The notes under the pieces were generated by a model that made no database searches, was not told where the DNA came from, and was given only the letters and a program-made list of their open reading frames with translations. The translations under genes and the position numbers were made by a program. 5,018 nt of DNA from Nitrospiraceae bacterium (GTDB taxonomy: Bacteria > Nitrospirota > UBA9217), in assembly GCA_003454665.1 (NCBI GenBank), contig DMKB01000365.1:8463-13480 (forward strand), given 5' to 3'. This document shows positions 1 through 5,018 of this stretch, one piece after another; within the stretch, counting starts at the first letter, position 1; each line of letters starts with the position of its first letter.

Positions 1-501
1 CCTGATCTGCACGGCGTCGGGCGCGTTTGGCATAAGCTCAAGGTACTTCTCAAATTCTTTCGCCCCCTGGGCTTTCTGGTTGAGATCATATGCCAGCACA
101 ACGCCTAAATTCCTGTGGCCATTGGGATGGTTTGGTTCACCCTTGAGCGCTTTTCTGAATTCCGCCGCTGCCCTGTCCGGCTGGCCGACCCTCCGGTAGC
201 AGGTCCCCAGATCGACGCGAACATTCGCATTTTTCGGGTCAAGGGCCAGGGCCTTTTGGTAGGCCTCAATGGCTTCACTGTAGCGGCCGGAATCCATCAT
301 GGCATTGCCGAGGGTGATCCAGCCGTTCACGTTCTTTTGATCAATGTTGGCCGCATCCTGCAGGTGCCTGATGTCGGCGGGTGTATATATTTTCCCCGCC
401 GGATACTGCGCGGGCCGCTTATTTTCCTGTCGCTGCTTGCATCCGCCTACTGCAACGGTCATGGCAACGAACAACAGCACGACAATGGCTTTTGTCTTCA
501 T
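1..501 (-). CDS. TPR-repeat lipoprotein (N-terminal 167 residues, 3' end beyond left edge)
   Basis: This reading frame starts at ATG 501-499 and stays open to the left edge, so the C-terminus is missing. Residues 1-21 form a lipoprotein signal: MKTK, a hydrophobic stretch (about 5-18), then VGGC with the lipidated Cys at 21. Lys at +2 is not an inner-membrane retention residue, so outer-membrane or periplasmic-face anchoring is inferred. After a linker rich in K, Q, R and P, three tandem TPR units can be read at about 58-91, 92-125 and 126-160, each with the L-G...Y/A...A...F/Y...AL...P pattern (for example AIEAYQKALALDPKN). TPRs are protein-interaction scaffolds; the partner is unknown. A purine-rich GAGGGGAG (508-515) sits 6 nt before the ATG. 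The gene begins 24 nt after the synthase-Cache stop codon, so co-transcription with it is likely. The lipoprotein TPR call is firm; the cellular role cannot be told from the sequence. Confidence 0.9.
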   Translation of the reverse strand, partial: MKTKAIVVLLFVAMTVAVGGCKQRQENKRPAQYPAGKIYTPADIRHLQDAANIDQKNVNGWITLGNAMMDSGRYSEAIEAYQKALALDPKNANVRVDLGTCYRRVGQPDRAAAEFRKALKGEPNHPNGHRNLGVVLAYDLNQKAQGAKEFEKYLELMPNAPDAVQIR

Positions 502-507
502 ATTTTT

Positions 508-515
508 CTCCCCTC
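508..515 (-). promoter_or_regulatory. Ribosome binding site of the TPR lipoprotein gene
   Basis: GAGGGGAG on the minus strand lies 6 nt upstream of ATG 501-499. It supports this start, which in turn gives a complete lipoprotein signal peptide directly after the Met. Confidence 0.65.
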
Positions 516-525
516 ACCGAGTACA

Positions 526-2313
526 TTACTCTGCTCGGACTAAAACCTGAAAGTTGATATCCGCCCCGAAAACGCCGACGATTTCTCCGGCAGCGGACTT
601 GATGGGTGCCGCAACGGTAATGCAGAGAACGCTGGTGATCTTCGACGTGTAGAAATCCGACACGAAGCTCTTACCCGTCTCCAGGGGATTGATGAACCAC
701 GGTCGGTCGGAAAAGTTGTCCCCGAGCCCTGATGTCTCGAACTTTTCCTTGTACTTTTCCTCGGTTATGTTCCTCGTAATCTTGGTGCCGGTGGCGTCAA
801 CGATGTAGGCAAACTGGATAAAGGGGTCCTCCACGAGGAGTTCTTCCATGAGGGCCTCCTGGCGAATGTGGTCCATGGAGCGGATCTCATCGCGCTGAAC
901 AATGTCCTCCACGATATGAAGCGCAACGTCGGAAGCCTTGTTTTTCAGCCGGTCCAGATCCGATTCAATATAACCGGGCAGATATTTCTTGGTTTTTTCC
1001 AGCAGTTCCTCGCTCGAGATGCTCGTAGTGCGGCCCTGGGTATACTGGTCCTGCACCCAGATATTGATCTTTACAAGGCCGGGATGACGCTTATCGACCT
1101 TCTGGTCCCCATGCAAGCCGAGATGGCTGTTGACCCACTGGGCGATACCGGCAATGCCCGATTTGTCCGTGATGATGATTCCCATGGGGCGATTCAACAG
1201 TGTCGTGGTGTCGAAGATGTTGTATATCTCCTCGTTCTTCATCATACCGTCGGCATGGATCCCTGCGCTCGTAGAATTGAATTCCCTCCCGACAAGGGGA
1301 TAGTTATGGGGGATTACGTAATCCAGCTCCCGCTGGAAATATTCCGCCATGTCGGTAATGGCCGTCGTGTCGATCCCTTCCTGTTCCCCGCTTATGCTCA
1401 TGTAGTCTATCAGGAGGGCCTCAATAGGGGTGTTTCCGGTGCGCTCCCCAAAGCCGAGAAGCGCGCCGTTTACCGAGGAACAGCCGTACATCCACGCAGC
1501 GGTGCCGTTTACCAGCACCTTGTGGAAATCGTTATGGCCGTGCCATTCGAGCTGCTCCGATGGGACGCCTCCGTCGTGAATCAAGGCATGAAATATTTCC
1601 GGCACGCCGCGGGGAAGGGCGATGCCCGGGAAGGGGACCCCATAGCCGAGCGTGTCACAGGCCCTGATTTTGACAGGAATCCTTGCCGCTTCAGAAAGCT
1701 GCATTAGCTTCTGGACAAAAGGAATGACAAAGCCGTAAAAGTCCGCCCGGGTGATGTCCTCAAGATGGCATCGGGGTACGATACCCTGCTCGAGGGCATG
1801 GGCAACGACATCAAGGTAGGCGTGGAACGCTTCCTTCCGTGTTTTTCCGAGCTTGAGGAAAATATGATAATCCGAACAGGACGTGAGAATTCCCGTTTCC
1901 TTCAACCCCATATCTTTTACGAGGGAGAAGTCTTTTTTATTCGCCCGAATCCAACCCGTGACTTCAGGATACCGGTATCCCCGCTCCAAGCAGAGTCGTA
2001 CTGCCTCCTTGTCCTTTGTAGAGTACAGAAAAAATTCGGACTGACGTATAACACCCTTCGGCCCGCTCAGGCGGTGAAGAAAATCGTATATCTCCACGAT
2101 CTGCTTCGCCGTATACGGCGGCCGTGACTGCTGCCCGTCTCTGAACGTCGTATCGGTAATCCAGATGTCTTGCGGAACATTCATGGAGATCAGCCGGTTT
2201 TCCCGGACGAGTTTCGGGACGTGGGTGTAGGAAAACATGTCCCGAAACAGCTCAGGGTGCTGCGTATCCTTAAGAGCGAAGGTCTTTTTTGGTGAACATT
2301 CTATAGTAGCCAA
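526..2313 (-). CDS. LeuA/homocitrate synthase/Re-citrate synthase-family enzyme with C-terminal Cache (PDC) domain
   Basis: This is a 595-residue protein, counted from TTG 2313-2311. The frame is open 19 codons further to another TTG (2370), but AAGGAGG 5 nt before TTG 2313 decides the start. Residues about 48-311 form an HMGL-like TIM barrel: DTTFRDGQQ (54-62; catalytic Arg59, metal-binding Asp60), EDITRAD (185-191), metal-ligand HGHND (258-262) and GERTGN (289-294). GIHADG (351-356) and the following helical region to about 445 match the LeuA-type post-barrel segment. Family enzymes condense acetyl-CoA with a 2-oxo acid. The product here could be citrate (Re-type), homocitrate, citramalate or isopropylmalate; the sequence alone does not decide, and Re-citrate synthase is my preferred guess. 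The leucine-binding LeuA regulatory domain is absent. Instead, residues about 446-595 resemble a Cache/PDC sensor: DRPWF (536-540), SDFYTSKIT (552-560), GVFGADI (580-586). No signal peptide or membrane span is visible, so the protein should be cytosolic. It lies downstream of rpe and 24 nt before the lipoprotein gene. Confidence 0.87.
   Translation of the reverse strand: MATIECSPKKTFALKDTQHPELFRDMFSYTHVPKLVRENRLISMNVPQDIWITDTTFRDGQQSRPPYTAKQIVEIYDFLHRLSGPKGVIRQSEFFLYSTKDKEAVRLCLERGYRYPEVTGWIRANKKDFSLVKDMGLKETGILTSCSDYHIFLKLGKTRKEAFHAYLDVVAHALEQGIVPRCHLEDITRADFYGFVIPFVQKLMQLSEAARIPVKIRACDTLGYGVPFPGIALPRGVPEIFHALIHDGGVPSEQLEWHGHNDFHKVLVNGTAAWMYGCSSVNGALLGFGERTGNTPIEALLIDYMSISGEQEGIDTTAITDMAEYFQRELDYVIPHNYPLVGREFNSTSAGIHADGMMKNEEIYNIFDTTTLLNRPMGIIITDKSGIAGIAQWVNSHLGLHGDQKVDKRHPGLVKINIWVQDQYTQGRTTSISSEELLEKTKKYLPGYIESDLDRLKNKASDVALHIVEDIVQRDEIRSMDHIRQEALMEELLVEDPFIQFAYIVDATGTKITRNITEEKYKEKFETSGLGDNFSDRPWFINPLETGKSFVSDFYTSKITSVLCITVAAPIKSAAGEIVGVFGADINFQVLVRAE
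529..978 (-). other. Cache/PDC-like sensor domain at the C-terminus of the synthase
   Basis: This segment is about 150 residues (446-595 of the protein). It begins with an amphipathic helix-rich stretch, then AYIVDATGTKITRN, a typical first strand of a Cache fold in which the ligand pocket sits on a PAS-like sheet. It ends with DRPWF, an aromatic SDFYTSKIT segment, VAAPI and GEIVGVFGADI, the closing signature shared with extracytoplasmic Cache domains of chemoreceptors and histidine kinases. Such domains usually bind amino acids, carboxylates or other small metabolites. Here the domain follows a cytosolic enzyme without any membrane span. Boundaries are approximate, and the ligand is unknown. 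Confidence 0.72.
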
Positions 2314-2318
2314 TACTG

Positions 2319-2325
2319 CCTCCTT
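2319..2325 (-). promoter_or_regulatory. Strong Shine-Dalgarno fixing a TTG start
   Basis: AAGGAGG on the minus strand is followed by the 5-nt spacer CAGTA and TTG at 2313-2311. The next upstream in-frame start (TTG 2370) has no comparable site and would add 19 residues with no family resemblance. Confidence 0.85.
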
Positions 2326-2429
2326 GAAAAATACCCCTTGCCGGGAATGCTCTTCATCGGCATTTACCAATGCATCATTTTGTGGAGAATGGTGAGAAAG
2401 GCGGGATGTTGATCGTACCCTCGTTTGCC

Positions 2430-3089
2430 CTACGTTCCCTTAATGCCCCGGATCGCCGCTGCATAGTCTTTTTGACCGAAGATGGCGGAGCCTGCAACGA
2501 GGATATCCGCCCCTGCGCCGGCGATTTCCGCGGCGTTCTCAGGCTTTACCCCGCCGTCAACCTCGATCTGGGTTTTCAGCCCACGCTCGTCAATGCGCTT
2601 CCTGAGCCGGGCGATCTTTTCAAGGGCCGAGGGGATGAACGCTTGTCCTCCGAAGCCCGGGTTCACCGACATGATGAGCACCATGTCGATATCGTCAAGA
2701 ATATAGTCGAGACTCGTGAGCGACGTTGCCGGATTGAGTGAAACTGATGCACGCACTCCCGAGTGCTCCCTGATTGACTGTATGAGCCTGTTCAGGTGAT
2801 AGGGTGTCTCAACGTGAACCGTGATCGTGTCGGAACCCGCTTCGGCGAAAGCGGAGATATACTGCTCCGGGTTGGTTATCATCAGATGCACATCAAGGGG
2901 AAGCTTCGTCACCCTCCGGATAGCGCTGACAACGAGTGGTCCGATCGTAATGTTCGGAACAAAATGGCCGTCCATGACATCGACATGGATCATGTCCGCC
3001 CCCGAAGCTTCAACCGCCTTGATCTCTTCGCCAAGCCGGGAAAAGTCTGCAGAAAGAATAGAGGGGGCCACTTTAATGTTGTTCTTCAT
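2430..3089 (-). CDS. rpe: Ribulose-phosphate 3-epimerase
   Basis: This 219-residue cytosolic TIM-barrel enzyme interconverts D-ribulose 5-phosphate and D-xylulose 5-phosphate in the pentose phosphate pathway. Length and motifs are canonical: APSILSADF (8-16), [12 protein letters not shown] (35-46), DVHLM (66-70), [10 protein letters not shown] (140-149), EVDGG (176-180) and AGSAIFG (199-205). The expected metal ligands are all present (His35, Asp37, His68, Asp178), with Asp37 and Asp178 as the acid-base pair. Active-site methionines 39, 70 and 140 are also present, and the Gly-rich segments near 147 and 200 should bind phosphate. The start is ATG 3089-3087, preceded by AGGAG with a 4-nt spacer. 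The frame is open further upstream to 3158, but that stretch adds 23 residues outside the family fold. The gene lies 96 nt after the PASTA gene and 116 nt before the synthase gene, with no terminator visible on either side. Confidence 0.97.
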   Translation of the reverse strand: MKNNIKVAPSILSADFSRLGEEIKAVEASGADMIHVDVMDGHFVPNITIGPLVVSAIRRVTKLPLDVHLMITNPEQYISAFAEAGSDTITVHVETPYHLNRLIQSIREHSGVRASVSLNPATSLTSLDYILDDIDMVLIMSVNPGFGGQAFIPSALEKIARLRKRIDERGLKTQIEVDGGVKPENAAEIAGAGADILVAGSAIFGQKDYAAAIRGIKGT

Positions 3090-3093
3090 ACTG

Positions 3094-3098
3094 CTCCT
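3094..3098 (-). promoter_or_regulatory. Ribosome binding site of rpe
   Basis: AGGAG on the minus strand with the 4-nt spacer CAGT before ATG 3089-3087. It supports the short 219-residue form over the longer open frame beginning at 3158. Confidence 0.7.
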
Positions 3099-3185
3099 GC
3101 ATACCCATTCATTCACGGCTCTCCGACTACGAGGGACAGGCAAGACGAAACTACACACGCCAGGTACGCCAACCGTCGGGAGAAT

Positions 3186-3902
3186 CTATTTGCTCACGAC
3201 CAGTTCCACGCTTTCATGGGCAGCGACCGGATATCCCGGAAGCGGTTTCTGGCTTATGACGATGCGTTCTGTGGTGAGCATTTTGTTCTTGGCAGTGCGG
3301 TATATAAGCCGTCGCTCAAGCCCCATCCTGTCGATGATGCTTACTGCCTCAGCACTCGTTCTTCCTATGAGCCTCGGCATGGCATAGGTCGAGGTTTTCT
3401 TGCCGGCGCTCACGAGAAGGTTGATCTTCTGGCCCTTTTTGAGCGGTGTTGCAGCAGGCGGGTCCTGTGCCATAACAACATCACGCTTCACGTTCTTGGA
3501 CGGCACCCGGGATACCATGCCCGGGAAATAGCCTGCCTGGCGGACGAGGACTACGGCCTTGCGGTAGTGCACCCCTGCAACAACCGGGGTCTGTGTTTCA
3601 CTCGGCCCCAGGCTGACGACAACGCGAACGGGCCGTCCCTTCTTAATACCGCTTCCCGGGGGCGGTTTCTGAGAAATCACCCTTCCTTTTGGCAACGTGA
3701 CATGGGGCAGCCGCTGCTCTACCTTGAGTCGGAGGTCGTACTCGCTTAACACTTCGATCGTATTGACAATGTCCCGCCCCGCCAGGTCAGGCACCCGCAC
3801 CTCTTCCTGGCGCAGCAAGAGGGCGACGACCGCAAATGCGCTGATCACCCCTACGCCGGATAGCCCGAAAAATATCGCCAGTCCTTTGAGAAACCGCTGC
3901 AT
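3186..3902 (-). CDS. Single-span membrane protein with three PASTA repeats
   Basis: This 238-residue protein begins with a basic N-terminus (MQRFLKG) and one hydrophobic helix at about 8-30, which predicts an N-in membrane anchor with the rest outside the cytoplasm. Three PASTA units follow at about 35-99, 106-167 and 174-238. Each has the V-P-x-L/V-x-G opening or a variant, a central helix, and the Q-x-P-x-P-G...G/A...V-x-V-V-S ending (SQKPPPGSG, AQDPPAAT, SQKPLPGYP). PASTA domains typically bind muropeptides or peptidoglycan in Ser/Thr kinases and penicillin-binding proteins. Neither catalytic partner is attached here, so a stand-alone envelope-binding or scaffold role is inferred. Start ATG 3902-3900 has AGGA 8 nt upstream. 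The location between rsmB and rpe matches an arrangement I recall from Desulfobacterota, where the protein is usually called simply PASTA domain-containing. The second repeat is the most diverged. Confidence 0.93.
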   Translation of the reverse strand: MQRFLKGLAIFFGLSGVGVISAFAVVALLLRQEEVRVPDLAGRDIVNTIEVLSEYDLRLKVEQRLPHVTLPKGRVISQKPPPGSGIKKGRPVRVVVSLGPSETQTPVVAGVHYRKAVVLVRQAGYFPGMVSRVPSKNVKRDVVMAQDPPAATPLKKGQKINLLVSAGKKTSTYAMPRLIGRTSAEAVSIIDRMGLERRLIYRTAKNKMLTTERIVISQKPLPGYPVAAHESVELVVSK

Positions 3903-3912
3903 ACGTAGGTTC

Positions 3913-3960
3913 CTATTTTACCATACTTTTTTTACAATGCAAGGGCAGATATGTCTGCAC
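3913..3960 (-). CDS. Possible 15-codon leader ORF upstream of the PASTA gene
   Basis: A GTG (3960-3958) lies 9 nt after a perfect AGGAGG (3970-3975). It opens a 15-codon frame, MQTYLPLHCKKSMVK, ending at TAG 3913-3915. The stop lies within the Shine-Dalgarno region of the PASTA gene, 10 nt before its ATG, which would allow translational coupling. There is no homology to recognise and the peptide is too short for codon-usage evidence. The unusually good AGGAGG is the main argument. It conflicts with the promoter candidate overlapping it, unless transcription also enters from rsmB. Confidence 0.22.
   Translation of the reverse strand: MQTYLPLHCKKSMVK
3915..3942 (-). promoter_or_regulatory. Possible extended -10 promoter before the PASTA gene
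   Basis: On the minus strand TAAAAT (3915-3920, 5 of 6 to the sigma-70 -10 consensus) is preceded by TGG (3921-3923), an extended -10 pattern. A weak TTGCAT (3937-3942, 3 of 6) lies 16 nt upstream, and the spacer is A-rich. The expected start site would fall about 5-6 nt before the PASTA ATG, so the transcript would be nearly leaderless and would lose most of its Shine-Dalgarno. That makes the assignment uncertain. Confidence 0.3.
3945..3958. repeat. Short inverted repeat upstream of the PASTA gene
   Basis: GCAGA-TATG-TCTGC is a perfect 5-bp inverted repeat with a 4-nt centre. It lies directly upstream of the weak -35 candidate. It could be a small operator or an RNA hairpin. No U-tract follows on the minus strand, so it is not a terminator. 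Repeats this short also arise by chance. Confidence 0.3.
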
Positions 3961-4062
3961 AGCCGAAATCCTCCTGGCGGTGCACTGTATCGTGAGCGGA
4001 CATCCCAACGCCGCCGGCCGCTATTCACGAGGTGAAAAACGGGTCCACGACGTATACTCAGG

Positions 4063-5018
4063 TCAGGCATTTTTTCTGACCAGCCTGGCTCCGAAGAATC
4101 CATCCATAGCCGGTTCACCGGGGAATGACCGAAAAAAGCCGTTCTCATCCACTAGGCGCGCTGCCTGGGGCGGCAGGAATGGCCGGGGATCGTCGATAAC
4201 GAATTCCCGGCCCCCCGTGGCAAGAAACCAGCTAATCACGTCCTCATTCTCCTCCGGCTCCGTGGTGCAGGTGGCATAGACAAGGGCGCCGCCGGGTCGC
4301 AAGAGACGGGAGCAGTTTTCGAGGATCCGGCGCTGAAGGGCCTGGTGCCTCTTGAGCGTATTTTCAGATTTATGCCACCGGGCATCGGGATGCCGGCGCA
4401 GCACACCGAGCCCTGAACAGGGGGCGTCTATCAAGATCCTGTTGAAGGTTTTTTCTTTGTACCGTGCCGCAGTTCCCGCCAGGGGTGAAACGATCGAGAT
4501 CCCCATTCGCTGCATATTTTCCCGTATCATGGGGATCCGTTTCGGATCGTTATCGAGGGCAATGATAACGCCTTCGTCGAGCATCATCTCCGCCAGATGC
4601 GCAGCCTTGCCGCCCGGTGCCGCGCAGGCATCGAGCACGACATCTCCCGGCTGCGGGGTGAGCATCAGGCTGATGAGCTGAGCAGCTTCGTCCTGGACCA
4701 TGAACAGGCCTTCCCGAAAGGCGGGAAGCGTGGGGAGCCCGGGAGAAGAGAGAATATCGATCCCGAGGGGTGAGTATGCTGTTTCCCTGGTCTCCGCGCC
4801 TGTTGCTCTCAGAGACGCCGTGAGTTCTTCCCGGGAGGTTTTCAGGCTGTTTGTTCTCGCGGTGAGCGGTGCCTGCCCATTATTCGCCCTCAGGAGTGTT
4901 TCCGCCCTTTGTTCGCCGAATCGCTTCACCCAACGCCGAACAAGCCACTCCGGATGGGAGGTGAGAATGGATAATCGTTCTCCCGGATCACCGGTGTCCG
5001 GGTAGGCAAAGGTGTCGC
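4063..5018 (-). CDS. rsmB: 16S rRNA (cytosine-967-C5)-methyltransferase, C-terminal part (5' end beyond right edge)
   Basis: The frame is open from the right edge to TGA at 4063-4065 and encodes the last 317 residues. Full-length RsmB is usually about 430-450 residues, so the missing part should be the N-terminal NusB-like RNA-binding domain. The visible start carries the linker signature SHPEWLVRRWV (about 4930-4962), so the gene does not begin at the in-frame GTG at 4929. The Rossmann methyltransferase domain has SAM motif I DACAAPGGK (around 4606-4632), motif II ALDNDPKR, motif IV DAPCSGLG (Cys codon 4417-4419) and motif VI ATCTTEPEEN (Cys codon 4267-4269). The last two supply the cysteine pair typical of RNA m5C methyltransferases, one nucleophilic and one releasing the product. 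The C-terminal MDGFFGARL is also typical. The enzyme acts in the cytoplasm on C967 (E. coli numbering) of 16S rRNA during small-subunit maturation. Confidence 0.96.
   Translation of the reverse strand, partial: DTFAYPDTGDPGERLSILTSHPEWLVRRWVKRFGEQRAETLLRANNGQAPLTARTNSLKTSREELTASLRATGAETRETAYSPLGIDILSSPGLPTLPAFREGLFMVQDEAAQLISLMLTPQPGDVVLDACAAPGGKAAHLAEMMLDEGVIIALDNDPKRIPMIRENMQRMGISIVSPLAGTAARYKEKTFNRILIDAPCSGLGVLRRHPDARWHKSENTLKRHQALQRRILENCSRLLRPGGALVYATCTTEPEENEDVISWFLATGGREFVIDDPRPFLPPQAARLVDENGFFRSFPGEPAMDGFFGARLVRKNA

Noticed and set aside
868..1707. A 279-residue plus-strand open frame opposite the synthase
   Set aside because: It lies antisense to the conserved barrel and Cache linker, with no recognisable motifs.
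3073..3102. A nine-codon frame (MQEQYEEQH) overlapping the rpe start out of frame
   Set aside because: No Shine-Dalgarno precedes its ATG, and the AGGAG inside it serves rpe.
3090..3185. Promoter or terminator between the PASTA gene and rpe
   Set aside because: No paired -35/-10 elements, sigma-54 motif or stem followed by T-tract could be found; read-through is simpler.
2796..3749. A 317-residue open frame on the plus strand across rpe and the PASTA gene
   Set aside because: It is fully antisense to two genes with clear family motifs, has no recognisable domain, and is explained by their codon bias.
4024..4036. TTCAC-GAG-GTGAA inverted repeat after rsmB as a terminator
   Set aside because: The stem is only 5 bp and AT-rich, and no U-tract follows it on the transcribed strand; no terminator can be claimed after rsmB.
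3918..4148. A 76-residue minus-strand frame spanning the rsmB end and the gap
   Set aside because: It overlaps the rsmB C-terminus out of frame, shows no family features and has no convincing ribosome site at its start.

Overview
The window holds five protein-coding genes, all on the minus strand. Read right to left (the direction of transcription) they are: the C-terminal part of rsmB (16S rRNA m5C967 methyltransferase, cut by the right edge), a membrane-anchored protein with three PASTA repeats, rpe (ribulose-phosphate 3-epimerase), a 595-residue enzyme of the LeuA/homocitrate synthase/Re-citrate synthase superfamily fused to a C-terminal Cache (PDC-type) sensor-like domain, and the N-terminal part of a TPR lipoprotein (cut by the left edge). 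No RNA gene, mobile element, CRISPR array or clear rho-independent terminator was found.

The rsmB-PASTA-rpe order, the single-span PASTA protein without a kinase or penicillin-binding domain, and the type of HMGL-like enzyme suggest an anaerobic bacterium of the Desulfobacterota (former Deltaproteobacteria) or a related phylum such as Nitrospirota. This rests on remembered gene order and protein style, not on a search. The DNA is moderately GC-rich by eye and looks uniform along the window, with no sign of recent transfer.

Layout: rsmB ends at 4063. A 160-nt gap (3903-4062) follows, holding a possible extended -10 promoter, two short overlapping inverted repeats and a possible 15-codon leader ORF. 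PASTA (3186-3902) and rpe (2430-3089) are separated by 96 nt. rpe and the synthase-Cache gene (526-2313) are separated by 116 nt, with a near-perfect Shine-Dalgarno that fixes a TTG start. The lipoprotein gene starts 24 nt beyond the synthase stop, so these last two are very probably co-transcribed. With all genes in one direction and no terminators seen, one read-through operon with internal promoters is plausible.

The first three genes are housekeeping (rRNA modification, cell-envelope protein, pentose phosphate metabolism). The most interesting item is the synthase: the sequence shows an intact aldolase-type metal site followed by a Cache-like domain with no signal peptide or membrane span. 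That implies a cytosolic metabolic enzyme carrying a small-molecule sensor domain where LeuA would carry its leucine-binding regulatory domain.
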